Positions 52,046 through 62,013 of a stretch of DNA of 64,000 nt are shown in pieces. Each line of letters opens with the position of its first letter. Position 1 is the first letter of the stretch. Source of the stretch: Microbacterium sp. Marseille-Q6965. GTDB lineage: Bacteria > Actinomycetota > Actinomycetes > Actinomycetales > Microbacteriaceae. The notes under the pieces were generated by a model. It saw only the letters and a list, made by a program, of their open reading frames with translations. It was not told where the DNA came from and did not search any database. A program made the position numbers and the translations under genes. Location: assembly GCF_946151065.1 (NCBI RefSeq), contig NZ_CAMGZA010000001.1:124001-188000 (forward strand), written 5' to 3'.

Positions 52046-54767
52046 CCCCGCCCGCGTTGCCGGACGTGCCGGCGCCGACCTCGTGCAGGCGGTACTTCTC
52101 GATGGCCTGGCCGACGACCGCGCGGTCGACCTTGCCCTGCTCGGCGAGCATCTGCAGCGCCTTGACGACCATCGACGGCCCGTCGATCTTGAAGAAGCGG
52201 CGGGCGGCGGGACGCGTGTCGCTGAAGCCGAAGCCGTCGGCGCCGAGGGTGCCGTAGGGCCCGGGCACCCAGGGCCGGATCTGGTCCTGGACGGCGTGCA
52301 TGAAGTCGCTCGTCGCGACGAACGGCTGGCCCTCGGCGTGCTTCAGCTTCTCGGTCAGGTAGGCGGCGCGGGGCTCGTCGTCCGGGTGCAGGAAGTTGTG
52401 CTCGTCGGCGGCGAGGCCGTCGCGGCGCAGCTCGGTCCAGCTCGTGACCGACCACACGTCGGCGACGACGCCCCAGTCGCTCTTCAGCAGCTCCTGCGCC
52501 TCCAGCGCCCACGGCACGCCGACGCCCGAGGCGAGCAGCTGCACGCGGTGACCGTCGCCCTCGCCCTCCGCGACGCGGTGGATGCCCTTGACGATGCCCT
52601 CGACGTCGACGCCCTCGGGCTCGGCCGGCTGCACCATCGGCTCGTTGTACACGGTGAGGTAGTACATGACGTCGGGGTCGGGGTGCTGGCCGCCGTACAT
52701 GCGCTCGATGCCCGACTGCACGATGTGCGAGATCTCGTAGCCGTACGCCGGGTCGTAGCTGAGCACGGCCGGGTTGGTCGAGGCGAGCAGATGCGAGTGC
52801 CCGTCCATGTGCTGCGTGCCCTCGCCCGCGAGCGTCGTGCGGCCCGCGGTGGCGCCGATGATGAAACCGCGCGCCAGCTGGTCCGCGGCGGCCCAGAACG
52901 CGTCGCCCGTGCGCTGGAAGCCGAACATCGAGTAGAAGATGTAGACCGGCAGCAGCGGCTCGCCGTGCGTCGAGTACGACGTTCCCGTGGCGGTGAACGC
53001 CGCGGTCGCGCCGGCCTCGTTGATGCCGACGTGCATGATCTGCCCCTCGGGGCTCTCCTTGTACGCCAGGAGCAGCTCGCGATCGACCGACGTGTAGTTC
53101 TGGCCGTGCGGGTTGTAGATCTTGGCGGTCGGGAAGTACGAGTCCATACCGAACGTGCGCGCCTCGTCCGGGATGATCGGCACGATGCGGTTGCCGAAGC
53201 CCTTGACCTTCATGAGGTCCTTGAGCATGCGCACGAAGGCCATCGTCGTGGCCACCTGCTGCGATCCCGAGCCCTTCTTGGGCAGGGAGTAGTCCTTGTC
53301 CTGGGGCAGTTCGAGGCCCACGTGCGTCGACCGGCGCTCGGGCAGGAAACCACCCAGCGCCTTGCGCCGCTCCAGCATGTACTGGATCGTCTCGTCCTGC
53401 GGGCCGGGGTTGAAGTACGGCGGCTGGTATGGGTTCTCCTCGAGCTGCGCGTCGCTGACGGGGATGTCCATCGTGTCGCGGAACAGCTTGAGGTCGTCGA
53501 GCGTCATCTTCTTCATCTGGTGGGTCGCGTTGCGGCCCTCGAAGTGCGGGCCGAGCCCGTAGCCCTTCACCGTGTGGGCGAGGATGACGGTCGGCTGGCC
53601 CTTGTGCTCCATGGCCGCCTTGTACGCCGCGTACACCTTGCGGTAGTCGTGACCGCCGCGCTGCAGGTTCCAGATCTGCTCGTCGGTGTAGTCCTTGACG
53701 AGCTCCAAGGCGCGCGGGTCGCGCCCGAAGAAGTTCTCCCGGATATACGCACCCGACTCCGCCTTGTAGGTCTGGAAGTCGCCGTCGGGGGTCGTGTTCA
53801 TGAGGTTCAGCAGGGCGCCCTCGACGTCACGGGCGAGGAGGTCGTCCCAGCCGCGGCCCCAGATGAGCTTGATGACGTTCCAGCCGGCGCCGCGGAAGAA
53901 GCTCTCGAGCTCCTGGATGATCTTGCCGTTTCCGCGCACGGGGCCGTCGAGGCGCTGCAGGTTGCAGTTGATCACGAAGGTGAGGTTGTCGAGCCCCTCG
54001 TTGGCCGCGACCTGGAGCTGTCCGCGCGACTCGACCTCGTCCATCTCGCCGTCACCGAGGAACGCCCACACGTGCGAGTCGGCGACGTCCTTGATGCCCC
54101 GGTTGGCGAGGTACTTGTTCGTCATCGCCTGGTAGATCGCGTTGATCGGCCCCAGGCCCATCGACACCGTGGGGTACTGCCAGAAGTCCGGCATCATACG
54201 CGGGTGCGGGTACGACGGCAGGCCGACCGGCGCGGCCGACTTCTCCTGACGGAAGCCGTCGAGCTGCTGCTCGGTGAGGCGGCCCTCGAGGAACGCGCGC
54301 GCGTACATGCCGGGGGAGGCGTGGCCCTGGTAGAAGATCTGGTCGCCGCCGTTGCCGGCGTCCTGGCCGCGGAAGAAGTGGTTGTGGCCGACCTCGTACA
54401 GCGACGCGGCGGAGGCGTATGTCGAGATGTGCCCGCCCACGCCGATGCCGGGGCGCTGCGCGCGGTGCACCGTGATGGCCGCGTTCCAGCGGATCCAGTG
54501 GCGGTACCGGCGCTCCAGCTCCTCGTCGCCGGGGAATGCGGGCTCGTCCTCGGCCGAGATCGTGTTGACGTAGTCGGTGGTGGGAACCATCGGCACGCCG
54601 AGGCGACGCTCCTTCGAGCGCTTCAGCAGGCTCAGCATCACCTCACGGGCACGCTGCGGCCCCTTGGCCGCGACGAGCTCGTCCAGCGACTGCTGCCATT
54701 CGCTGGTCTCTTCGGGATCGCTGTCCTGCGGCCCCTGCGAGTACGGATCCTGATCGTGAACAGCCAC
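52038..54767 (-). CDS. aceE: Pyruvate dehydrogenase E1 component, homodimeric type
   Basis: A 909-residue thiamine-diphosphate enzyme making acetyl-CoA precursors with E2/E3. TPP motif [17 protein letters not shown], the GHxS-like [13 protein letters not shown], and ERMYGGQHP / [13 protein letters not shown] regions match AceE. The GTG at 54767 gives [12 protein letters not shown], preceded by GAAAGG. Adjacent fasR and fab genes link acetyl-CoA supply with lipid synthesis. Confidence 0.96.
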   Translation of the reverse strand: MAVHDQDPYSQGPQDSDPEETSEWQQSLDELVAAKGPQRAREVMLSLLKRSKERRLGVPMVPTTDYVNTISAEDEPAFPGDEELERRYRHWIRWNAAITVHRAQRPGIGVGGHISTYASAASLYEVGHNHFFRGQDAGNGGDQIFYQGHASPGMYARAFLEGRLTEQQLDGFRQEKSAAPVGLPSYPHPRMMPDFWQYPTVSMGLGPINAIYQAMTNKYLANRGIKDVADSHVWAFLGDGEMDEVESRGQLQVAANEGLDNLTFVINCNLQRLDGPVRGNGKIIQELESFFRGAGWNVIKLIWGRGWDDLLARDVEGALLNLMNTTPDGDFQTYKAESGAYIRENFFGRDPRALELVKDYTDEQIWNLQRGGHDYRKVYAAYKAAMEHKGQPTVILAHTVKGYGLGPHFEGRNATHQMKKMTLDDLKLFRDTMDIPVSDAQLEENPYQPPYFNPGPQDETIQYMLERRKALGGFLPERRSTHVGLELPQDKDYSLPKKGSGSQQVATTMAFVRMLKDLMKVKGFGNRIVPIIPDEARTFGMDSYFPTAKIYNPHGQNYTSVDRELLLAYKESPEGQIMHVGINEAGATAAFTATGTSYSTHGEPLLPVYIFYSMFGFQRTGDAFWAAADQLARGFIIGATAGRTTLAGEGTQHMDGHSHLLASTNPAVLSYDPAYGYEISHIVQSGIERMYGGQHPDPDVMYYLTVYNEPMVQPAEPEGVDVEGIVKGIHRVAEGEGDGHRVQLLASGVGVPWALEAQELLKSDWGVVADVWSVTSWTELRRDGLAADEHNFLHPDDEPRAAYLTEKLKHAEGQPFVATSDFMHAVQDQIRPWVPGPYGTLGADGFGFSDTRPAARRFFKIDGPSMVVKALQMLAEQGKVDRAVVGQAIEKYRLHEVGAGTSGNAGGDA

Positions 54768-54860
54768 CGGATGACCTTTCGTCAGTGCGGCAGTTCGTGC
54801 CGCGTACATTGCCGGCGCGCGCAGGGTCCCGGTCGGGACGACGCCGCACGCGTGTCCTCG

Positions 54861-55195
54861 TCAGCCTATCGCCTCTGGCGAGCACTCGATCTGACCGCCG
54901 GAGCGCGACGGATGGGCCCCGCGTCGGCCGCGCGTGCGGGCACGGGCCCGGTGCCGCTGCACGGCCGACCGGTTCGCGCAGCGGACGGAGCAGTAACGCT
55001 GGCGTCCGTTCCCCGTGACGTCGACGACGTTGTCGCAGGTGTCGGCCGCACAGCGCCCGAGCCGGTGCATCCCCCGCGTGGCGAGGTGCAGCGCCGTTCC
55101 GACGGTGAACGGCGCGGATCACGTGGGCCAGTCCCTGCTGATCGTCCCGACGCGCTGAGCCGGGCGAGCGGGCACGGTCGCGATCGAGGGTGAGC
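54861..55195 (-). pseudogene. CGNR zinc-finger protein, truncated and frameshifted
   Basis: The C-terminal zinc finger is clear: LGRCAADTCDN, then RQRYCSVRCANRSAVQRHRAR. The preceding family segment TVGTALHLATRGMH is in the same frame but has no start. The stretch before it (RRDDQQGLAHVIRA) is in a different frame, joined by a one-base shift near 55100. Full-length homologues have about 80 more N-terminal residues; here the tRNA-Val gene begins at once. So it is a 5'-truncated remnant, or the shift is a sequencing error in an unusually short gene. Confidence 0.6.
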
Positions 55196-55205
55196 GAGGC
55201 TCTCG

Positions 55206-55278
55206 TGGGCCCTGCCGGGATCGAACCGACGACACCCTGGGTGTAAACCAGGTGCTCTACCAGCTGAGCTAAAGGCCC
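55206..55278 (-). tRNA. tRNA-Val (anticodon TAC)
   Basis: On the minus strand: acceptor GGGCCTT with AGGGCCC and discriminator A, D arm GCTC...GAGC, anticodon loop TTTACAC (TAC), T arm GTCGG-TTCGATC-CCGGC. CCA is not encoded. Confidence 0.95.
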
Positions 55279-55351
55279 CTGCGGTGAGTCTATCGGGGCG
55301 CGCTGCGGCCTCCCTCGCTCGGGGCGCTGGCCCGCGCCGTAGGCTGGAGGA

Positions 55352-56116
55352 GTGAAGGCTTCTCCCGCGGATCAACTCCTGCTTCTGGACCTCGCCGACA
55401 TCGATCGGCGGATGAAGGCGGCCGAGACCGCCCGGACCAATCCGCCGCAGGCGGCGCGCGTGAAGGAGCTCATCGAGCACCGTAACGCCCTGGGGCGCGA
55501 GCTCGTGTCGCGCACCAACGCGCGCGACGATGTCGTGAGCGAGCTGAGGCGCATCGAGGGCGACATCGACGTGGCCCGCAAACGACGCGAGCGTGACGAG
55601 CAGCGCCTCGGGCAGACCGCGATCGCCCGCGACGCGCTGGCGATGCAGGAGGAGATCGCGGCCCTCGGCAACCGTATCGACCAGCTCGAGACCCTTGAGC
55701 TCGAGCTGATGGAGCGACGGGACGAGGCGGAGGCGGCTCTGGCGGAGCAGCAGGCGCTGCTGGACGAGACGACCGGCGAGGGGCGGCGACTCAGCGAGGA
55801 GGCCAAGCAGGCGGTGGCCTCGGCCGCGCGCGAGCTCGCCGAGCTGGAGCGCGACCGGGAGGCGCTGACGGGCCGGTTGCCGGCCGATCTGCGCAGCGAG
55901 TACGAGAGGCTGGCGGCCCGGGGGATCGGCGCCGCGCTCTTCACACGGACGACGTGCGGCGCCTGCCGCATGACGCTCTCGCCCAGCGACATCTCGGCCG
56001 TCCGCGCGACCCCGCTCGACGAGGTGGCCCACTGCCCCGAGTGCGGCACGATCCTGGTGCGTACGAACGAGAGCGGCCTCAACGCCTCGGCCGAGGGCGG
56101 GGTGCGGTTCGAATGA
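55352..56116 (+). CDS. Coiled-coil protein with C4 zinc ribbon
   Basis: A 254-residue protein. Residues ~30-185 form a long coiled coil rich in Glu, Arg and Leu. The end is a C4 zinc ribbon (CGACRMTL and CPECGTIL). This family is widespread in Actinobacteria and lies, as here, before an RNase H gene; nucleic-acid binding is presumed. GTG start; its TGA overlaps the next ATG (ATGA). Confidence 0.88.
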   Translation: MKASPADQLLLLDLADIDRRMKAAETARTNPPQAARVKELIEHRNALGRELVSRTNARDDVVSELRRIEGDIDVARKRRERDEQRLGQTAIARDALAMQEEIAALGNRIDQLETLELELMERRDEAEAALAEQQALLDETTGEGRRLSEEAKQAVASAARELAELERDREALTGRLPADLRSEYERLAARGIGAALFTRTTCGACRMTLSPSDISAVRATPLDEVAHCPECGTILVRTNESGLNASAEGGVRFE

Positions 56117-56592
56117 CGCGCACACTGATCGTCGAGGCGGATGGCGGCTCGCGGGGCAACCCGGGCGTCGCCGCCGGCGGCGCCGTCGTGATCGATCCCG
56201 ACACCGGCGAGGTCCTGAGTGAGCTCGGCGTGTTCGTCGGCGTCGCGACGAACAACGTGGCGGAATACAACGGCATGATCGCGGGGATCGCCGCGGCGGT
56301 CGAGCGCGACCCCGACGCGATCCACGTGCGCATGGACTCCAAGCTCGTCGTCGAGCAGATGACGGGGCGATGGAAGATCAAGCATCCCGACATGCAGGGG
56401 CTCGCGCGCCGCGCGCGCGACCTGATCGGGTCGCGGCGCGTCACGTTCCAGTGGGTGCCGCGCAACGAGAACAAGCTGGCCGATGCGGCGGCGAACGAGT
56501 CGATGGACAAGCGCCTGTCGTTTCGGCGCGACCTCGACGGCCACACCGCGGTGACCGAGACCGCCGCGGTCGACGGTGAGCGGCTCTTCTGA
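56113..56592 (+). CDS. RNase HI-type ribonuclease
   Basis: A 159-residue RNase H fold of the actinobacterial type: Asp9 in IVEADGGSRGNPGVAAGGAV, Glu in NNVAEYNGMI, Asp in VRMDSKLVVEQM, and ADAAANESMD at the end. Many relatives are fused to an acid phosphatase domain; this one is the RNase H part only with a short polar tail. Overlaps the zinc-ribbon gene and the polymerase-like gene, so all three are coupled. Confidence 0.9.
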   Translation: MTRTLIVEADGGSRGNPGVAAGGAVVIDPDTGEVLSELGVFVGVATNNVAEYNGMIAGIAAAVERDPDAIHVRMDSKLVVEQMTGRWKIKHPDMQGLARRARDLIGSRRVTFQWVPRNENKLADAAANESMDKRLSFRRDLDGHTAVTETAAVDGERLF

Positions 56593-58309
56593 CGACCCCG
56601 GGACGCCCGCCTCGCCATGGGCGGCGGCCGATCGCATCGTGCTCGGCCGCACCTCCGGGGGAGCGATCGTCGCGGTGGCGCTCGACGGGGCCGAGGAGGC
56701 GGGCCGAAGGCCGCTGAGCGACGCCGAGCTGCCCGCGTGGGTCGCCGCCCGTGAGGCCGAGGCCCGTCGTGCGGGGCGCGGCGTGCGCTGGATCTGGTCG
56801 AGCACGGCCGAGTGGTATCCACCGCTGCTCGCCGCGGGCGTGCGGGTGTCGCGCTGCCACGACCTGCGCCTCTGTCGGACGATCCTCACGCTCGCCGTTC
56901 CCCAGGTGGCCGGGGCACATCCGGTCTGGGACGCCCCGCCCGCGGCGGAGGCGGATGACGCCCTGTTCGCGCTGGACCCCGCCGGCCCGACGGCCACCGA
57001 GCTCGCGCACACGGTAGCCGAGCACGAGCGCCAGGAAGAGGCGGTCGCCGGCTCGGCGGACCCTGGCCGCCTGCGGCTGCTGCTGGCCGCGGAGTCGGCG
57101 GGCTCGCTCGTCGCCGCCGAGCTGCGCGCTGCGGGCCTGCCCTGGGACGAGGCTCGGCACGACGCGTTGCTGCGCGAACAGCTGGGGGAGCGCGGGGCGG
57201 GCGGCATGCCGTCGCGCATCGCCGCGGCAGCGACGGCGGTACGCGAGGCGCTCGGTGACCCGGCGGCGTCGCTCGACTCGCAACCGAAACTGCTGCGCGC
57301 CCTGCACCGTGCCGGGGTGCGCGTGGAGTCGACGAGCAAGTGGGAACTCGCCGAGCACGATCATCCCGTCGTGGCTCCGTTGCTCGAGTACAAGCGGCTG
57401 ATGCGGTTGTACACCGCCAACGGGTGGGCATGGCTGGCCGAGTGGGTGCAGGACGGTCGGTTCCGCCCGGTGTACGTGCCGGGGGGCGTGGTCACGGGCC
57501 GGTGGGCGTCTTCCGGCGGCGGTGCGCTGCAACTGCCGCGCGGGCTTCGCGCCGCCGTGCGCGCCGACGAGGGGTGGGTTCTCGTCGACGCAGACGTGGC
57601 ACAGCTGGAGCCACGGGTGTTGGCCGCCATGGCGCGCGACGAGCGGATGGCGCGGGCAGCGGGCGCCGACCTCTATGAGGGGCTGGTCGCCAACGGTACC
57701 GCCGCGACGCGGGCGGAGGCCAAGGTGGCGATGCTCGGTGCCCTGTACGGGGCGACGACCGGCGACTCGGGCCGGCTCGTGCCGCGGCTGCGCCAGGCGT
57801 TCCCCCGAGCGATGGCGCTCGTCGACGCGGCCGCCCGGGAGGGGGAGCGCGGCGGGCAGGTCTCGACCTGGCTCGGGCGCGTCTCGCCGCCCCCGGGCGC
57901 GGCCTGGCACGAGGCGCAGCGCGGTTCGTCGGCCGGTGCCGCAGAGGAGCAGCGCGCCAAGCGGTTGGCCGGCGACCACGGGCGCTTCACACGCAACTTC
58001 GTCGTGCAGGGCACGGCGGCGGAATGGGCGCTGGCCTGGCTGGCGGATCTCCGCGCGCGGCTCGCCGAGATCCCGCCCGTATCGGAGGAGAAGGCGGCGC
58101 GCCGGTCTGGTCCGGTCTTCGCGCGGCGCCCGCACCTGGCCTTCTTCCTGCACGACGAGGTGATCGTGCACGCCCCGGCCGAGCGCGCCGAGGAGGCGGC
58201 GCGCGCGGTGCGCGACGCCGCGGAAGCGGCACGGCTCCTGCTGTTCGGCTCGTTTCCGATCGCGTTCCCGCTCGACGTGCGGATCGGTCCCAGCGCGGCG
58301 AAGGACTGA
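56576..58309 (+). CDS. PolA-like bifunctional 3'-5' exonuclease/DNA polymerase
   Basis: A 577-residue family A polymerase homologue without a 5' nuclease domain, of the short actinobacterial type. The polymerase core has motif A VLVDADVAQLEPRVLA, the O-helix region EAKVAMLGALYGATTGDSG and motif C FFLHDEVIVHAP. Residues 1-180 are a degraded exonuclease-like domain. GTG start within the RNase H gene. A role in repair or Okazaki processing beside RNase H is plausible but unproved. Confidence 0.88.
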   Translation: MSGSSDDPGTPASPWAAADRIVLGRTSGGAIVAVALDGAEEAGRRPLSDAELPAWVAAREAEARRAGRGVRWIWSSTAEWYPPLLAAGVRVSRCHDLRLCRTILTLAVPQVAGAHPVWDAPPAAEADDALFALDPAGPTATELAHTVAEHERQEEAVAGSADPGRLRLLLAAESAGSLVAAELRAAGLPWDEARHDALLREQLGERGAGGMPSRIAAAATAVREALGDPAASLDSQPKLLRALHRAGVRVESTSKWELAEHDHPVVAPLLEYKRLMRLYTANGWAWLAEWVQDGRFRPVYVPGGVVTGRWASSGGGALQLPRGLRAAVRADEGWVLVDADVAQLEPRVLAAMARDERMARAAGADLYEGLVANGTAATRAEAKVAMLGALYGATTGDSGRLVPRLRQAFPRAMALVDAAAREGERGGQVSTWLGRVSPPPGAAWHEAQRGSSAGAAEEQRAKRLAGDHGRFTRNFVVQGTAAEWALAWLADLRARLAEIPPVSEEKAARRSGPVFARRPHLAFFLHDEVIVHAPAERAEEAARAVRDAAEAARLLLFGSFPIAFPLDVRIGPSAAKD

Positions 58310-58312
58310 GGT

Positions 58313-58680
58313 GCGAATGGGCCGGCCTGTACGCCGGGTTCTGTTCCAGAGCCGAAGCTCCTTCGACGGCCATCTCTCTCGGCGACACGTTGCCGTGCCG
58401 CTCTAGCAACCTACCCGGGGACTCGGCGGGCCGCGTCGTCATCCCCTGTTGGTCTTGCTCCGGGCGAGGTTTACCCAGCGAGCCATGTCACCACGGCCCC
58501 TGGTGGTCTCTTACACCACCGTTTCACCCTTACCGGCCGAAGCCGGCGGTCTGCTTTCTGTTGCACTTTCTCGCGGATCGCTCCGGGTGGGTGTTACCCA
58601 CCGCCCTGCCCTGTGGAGCCCGGACGTTCCTCGGCGCGCTCACGCGCGACGCGGCCGTCCGGCCGACCCATTCGCCCGCC
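58313..58680 (-). ncRNA. rnpB: RNase P RNA (class A)
   Basis: On the minus strand the conserved landmarks appear in order: a 5' strand GCGAATGGGTCGGCC able to pair with the 3' end GGCCGGCCCATTCGC, GAGGAACGTCCGGGCTCC, ACAGGGCAGGG, the AGAAAGTGCAACAGAAAGCA block, GGTAAGGGTGAAACGG and the GGTAAACC segment. It is the catalytic RNA that matures tRNA 5' ends. Ends are set by the terminal pairing and may be off by a few bases. Confidence 0.95.
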
Positions 58681-58684
58681 CAGT

Positions 58685-59479
58685 CTACGCGGGCGCGCCG
58701 CTGAGCTCCCTGAGGTACTCGTCGTCCGTCTTCGCGAGGCTCGCGGCCCCGATGATGCCCGCGTTGTTGCGGTGCGTGGCGGTCGTGAACTCCGCGCGCG
58801 TGGTGATGAGAGGCATGAACTTCTCGGGGTTCTTCGACACACCGCCGCCGACGAGGATCAGGTCGGGGGAGAAGAGGAACTCGACGTGGTCGTAGAACTT
58901 CTGCAGGCGCTGCGCCCACTCCTCCCACGACAGCCCGTCGCGCTCCCGGGCGGTGGCCGCGGCGTAACGCTCGATCGACTCGCCGTTCCAAAGGAGGTGG
59001 CCCAGCTCCGTGTTCGGCACGAGCTTGCCCTCGAAGAGGAACGCCGACCCGATGCCGGTGCCGAGCGTCGTGAGGATCGTCAGCCCGGCCCGTCCCTTCG
59101 CGCCCCCGTAGCGCAGCTCGGCAAGGCCCGCGGCGTCGGCGTCGTTGACGAAGTGGATGTCGCGGCCCAGGCCGTCCTCGAAGAACTTCTCGGCCTCGAA
59201 CCCGATCCACTCCTTCGAGACATTGGCGGCGGACAGCGTGCGCCCACCCTTGACGATGGTCGGGAAGCAGATGCCCAGCGGGAGCTCGTCGGCCTCCTCA
59301 CCGAGCAGATCCAGCAGCGCCTGAACCGTGGCGAGCACATCGGCGGGATGGCCACCGTCCGGGGTGTCGATCCGGACGCGATCGCTCAGGAGTTCGCCGG
59401 AGTCCAGATCCACGATGCCGGCCTTCATGCCGGTGCCTCCGACGTCGACGCCGACCGCACGATTCTCGCTTTTCGCCAT
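58685..59479 (-). CDS. ppgK: Polyphosphate glucokinase
   Basis: A 264-residue ROK-family kinase phosphorylating glucose with polyphosphate (and often ATP). Phosphate loop VDVGGTGMKAGIVD near residue 10, catalytic Asp in VNDADAAGLAE, TTLGTGIGSAFLFEGK, and the ELGHLLWNGESIERYAA stretch typical of actinobacterial PpgK. It starts with ATG at 59479. Confidence 0.93.
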   Translation of the reverse strand: MAKSENRAVGVDVGGTGMKAGIVDLDSGELLSDRVRIDTPDGGHPADVLATVQALLDLLGEEADELPLGICFPTIVKGGRTLSAANVSKEWIGFEAEKFFEDGLGRDIHFVNDADAAGLAELRYGGAKGRAGLTILTTLGTGIGSAFLFEGKLVPNTELGHLLWNGESIERYAAATARERDGLSWEEWAQRLQKFYDHVEFLFSPDLILVGGGVSKNPEKFMPLITTRAEFTTATHRNNAGIIGAASLAKTDDEYLRELSGAPA

Positions 59480-59528
59480 GATCCTCAGATTACCGATGAT
59501 GCGGTGCGCGATTGACCACGCCAAAGCG

Positions 59529-59559
59529 GAACGCCGGCCCCCGAAAGGGACCGGCGTTC
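59529..59559 (-). terminator. Terminator of rbpA
   Basis: A 9-bp stem, GAACGCCGG (59529-59537) with CCGGCGTTC (59551-59559), 15 bases after the rbpA stop on the minus strand; further pairs extend it toward a short loop. Confidence 0.65.
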
Positions 59560-59573
59560 GCGTGATCGCGCGC

Positions 59574-59948
59574 TCAGGCGCTCTTGGCCGACGAGTCGGT
59601 CTCGCCGCGGCGCGCACGCACGTAGGCGAGGCGCTCGGCGAGGATCTCCTCGAGCTCGGGGATCGTGCGGCGCTCGAGCAGCATGTCCCAGTGGGTGCGG
59701 GGCGCCTTGTCACCGGAGTGGTCGACCTCGGCCTGCCCGGTGCTCGTCTGCAGCAGCGCCTCGCCGCCACAGGTGCGGCACTCCCACGTCGCGGGCGGCT
59801 CCGCGTCGGCCGCGAAGGTGAGCTCGGTGTCACGCCCGCACTTGCTGCAGGTGTACGTGTGCTGCGTGCGCTCCATGAACACGACGCCCTCTTCGCTCTG
59901 CAGGCTCTGAGCGCCGAGTCGGATGCCACGAAGGCTGCGGTCTGCCAT
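59574..59948 (-). CDS. rbpA: RNA polymerase-binding protein RbpA
   Basis: A 124-residue actinobacterial transcription factor that stabilises sigma factor binding and open-complex formation. It has the opening MADRSLRGIRLGAQSLQSEEG, quoted in part, the zinc-binding CSKCG and CRTCGG pairs, and the C-terminal sigma-interaction domain (HWDMLLERRTIPELEEIL). ATG preceded by GAAAGGACC; a TATACA box lies about 30 bases upstream of the start. Confidence 0.96.
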   Translation of the reverse strand: MADRSLRGIRLGAQSLQSEEGVVFMERTQHTYTCSKCGRDTELTFAADAEPPATWECRTCGGEALLQTSTGQAEVDHSGDKAPRTHWDMLLERRTIPELEEILAERLAYVRARRGETDSSAKSA

Positions 59949-60117
59949 GGTGTGGTCCTTTCGTCAACTCCTCTGTATAACGCCTGCGCCTGTGCGGATC
60001 ATCCGAACGGCGGGCCCGGCGCGGCACCTCCCAGCCGATGCTCAGCGCTCTTCGCCGCGCGCGTGGCGGGCGACGGCGCGAGGCGGCGACGATGGCGGGA
60101 CACGGCTTGTCGGCGCG

Positions 60118-60876
60118 TCAACGAAACGCGTCGAGAGCGTCGGCGGCGCGGTCGGTGACGATACCGTCCACGCCCATCGCGACGAGGCGCCGCATGGTGG
60201 CGACATCGTTCACGGTCCACACGTGCACCTCGCAGCCGGCCTCGTGGGCGAGAGCGACGAAGCGCGGCGTGACGACCCGAACGGGGCCCTGCCTCTCCGG
60301 CACCTGCAACGCGTCGATGCCCCGCAGCGCGCGAAGGGCGAGCGGCCGCGCTCGCAGCGCGGCGGCCAACGCGAAGCGCACGATCGTGCCGCGGCCCGCG
60401 GAGGTCGCGGGCCGCGCGGGTGCCGCGGCCGCGAGTGACGCGCGGCGCCGCGCGTCCGAGAAGCTCGTCAGAAGAACGCGTTCGGGCGCGGTGGCAGCGA
60501 TGCGCCCCGCCGGTGCGGCGGCGGCCGCGGCCTTCACATCGACGTTGAACCGCACCTCGGGAAAGGTGTCGAGCGCCTGGGCCAGCGTGAGGGCGCCCCC
60601 GTGGTCGGCGAGCTGCGACTCGATCTCGGCGAGAGTGACGGCGTCCACGCGGCGCTCGTCGCCGGTGATCGACTCCATCGTGGCGTCATGGAACAGCACG
60701 ACCTCTCCGTCCGCGGTGAGGTGGCAGTCCGTCTCGATGTAGGTCACCCCGGCGGCGTGCGCGGCGGCGAACGCCGCCAGGGTGTTCGGGGCGATTCCCG
60801 ACGCATCGCGGGGCACGAGGCCCCGGTGCGCCAGCACGCGGGGCCTCGCCTCGTGCGAGAGGTAGGGGTGTGTCAC
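60118..60876 (-). CDS. Glycerophosphodiester phosphodiesterase
   Basis: A 252-residue GDPD-fold enzyme: LAHRGLVPRDASGIAPNTLA with the catalytic His and EN-like position, YIETDCHLTADGEVVLFHD with metal Glu and Asp and the second His. C-terminal VWTVNDVATMRRL closes the barrel. It releases glycerol 3-phosphate from deacylated lipids. No signal peptide. Overlaps the SPFH gene by 4 bases. Confidence 0.92.
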   Translation of the reverse strand: MTHPYLSHEARPRVLAHRGLVPRDASGIAPNTLAAFAAAHAAGVTYIETDCHLTADGEVVLFHDATMESITGDERRVDAVTLAEIESQLADHGGALTLAQALDTFPEVRFNVDVKAAAAAAPAGRIAATAPERVLLTSFSDARRRASLAAAAPARPATSAGRGTIVRFALAAALRARPLALRALRGIDALQVPERQGPVRVVTPRFVALAHEAGCEVHVWTVNDVATMRRLVAMGVDGIVTDRAADALDAFR

Positions 60877-61985
60877 GCGCCCTGGTCGTCGGAGCGGCGT
60901 GCGGCGTCCGCGGCGTCCATCGGCGGCCGGGGCGGAAGCGCGCCGCCGGCGGCCCCGCCGACCTGCGAGGCCGACGCCTCGGCCTCAGACGAGACCTCCT
61001 CGGCGGCCTTCATCGCCTCCTGCGCGGCCTTCAGTGCGTCGCTCACGTCCGGGTCGGCCTCGCGGGACGGGGCCGGTCGCGGCGCGCGCGGCGGCCGCGG
61101 CGCACCCGGAAGGCCGCCGGCGAAGCCGCCCGAAATGCCCTTGAGGGCCTCCGTCAGCTCGCTCGGGATGATCCACAGCTTGCTCGCCTCGCCCTCCGCG
61201 ATCTTCGGCAGCATCTGCAGGTACTGGTAGGCGAGAAGCTTGTCGTCCGGTGCACCGGCGTGGATGGCGCTGAAGACGGTCTGGATGGCCTCCGACTCGC
61301 CCTGCGCGCGCAGCACCTGGGCCTGCTTGTCACCCTCCGCCTTGAGGATCTCGGACTGCCGCGCACCCTCGGCCACGAGGATCTGCGACTGCTTGTGTCC
61401 CTCGGCGGTGAGGATCGCGGCGCGGCGGTCACGCTCGGCGCGCATCTGCTTCTCCATGGCGTCCTGCAGCGAGGCGGGCGGGTCGATCGCCTTCAGCTCC
61501 ACGCGATTCACCTTGATGCCCCAGCGACCGGTGGCCTCGTCCAGCTCGGTCATCAGCTTGGCGTTGATGACGTCGCGGCTCACGAGCGCCTCCTCGAGGT
61601 TGAGGGAGCCGACCACGTTGCGCAGGGTGGTGATGGTGAGCTGCTCGACGGCGCCGAGGTAGTTGGCGATCTCGTACGTCGCCGCCCGCGGGTCGGTGAC
61701 GGTGAAGTAGACCACCGTGTCGACCGCCACCGTCAGGTTGTCCTCGGTGATCACGCCCTGGGGCGGGAAGGACACGACCTGCTCGCGCAGATCGACGCGC
61801 AGGCGCGGTCGGTCGATGAACGGCACGATCAGGTGCGGGCCGCCGTACAGCGTGCGGTTGTACTTGCCGAGCCGCTCGATGATGACGGCGTCGCTCTGGC
61901 GCACGATCGTGATGGCGCGCAGCAGGGTGACGATCGCGAAGACGACGATCGCGGCGACGAGCACCCAGAGGATGACGTTGTCCAT
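60873..61985 (-). CDS. SPFH/Band 7 (stomatin-like) membrane protein
   Basis: A 370-residue protein: one N-terminal membrane helix (VILWVLVAAIVVFAIVTLL), an SPFH domain (residues ~30-200, ERLGKYNRTLYGGPHLIVPF), a coiled-coil region with AEG repeats, and a disordered Pro/Ala-rich tail. With NfeD these proteins form microdomain scaffolds thought to aid membrane-protein quality control. Same transcript as the NfeD gene, 28 bases upstream. Confidence 0.92.
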   Translation of the reverse strand: MDNVILWVLVAAIVVFAIVTLLRAITIVRQSDAVIIERLGKYNRTLYGGPHLIVPFIDRPRLRVDLREQVVSFPPQGVITEDNLTVAVDTVVYFTVTDPRAATYEIANYLGAVEQLTITTLRNVVGSLNLEEALVSRDVINAKLMTELDEATGRWGIKVNRVELKAIDPPASLQDAMEKQMRAERDRRAAILTAEGHKQSQILVAEGARQSEILKAEGDKQAQVLRAQGESEAIQTVFSAIHAGAPDDKLLAYQYLQMLPKIAEGEASKLWIIPSELTEALKGISGGFAGGLPGAPRPPRAPRPAPSREADPDVSDALKAAQEAMKAAEEVSSEAEASASQVGGAAGGALPPRPPMDAADAARRSDDQGA

Positions 61986-62013
61986 GGAAATCTCTCTCTC
62001 GGCCGGGGACGGG

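Noticed and set aside
51693-55193. Very long plus-strand open frame (1166 codons) opposite aceE and fasR
   Set aside because: A mirror of high-GC codon bias. The protein has no domains, is crowded with Arg, Val and Leu repeats, and the opposite strand holds two complete known genes.
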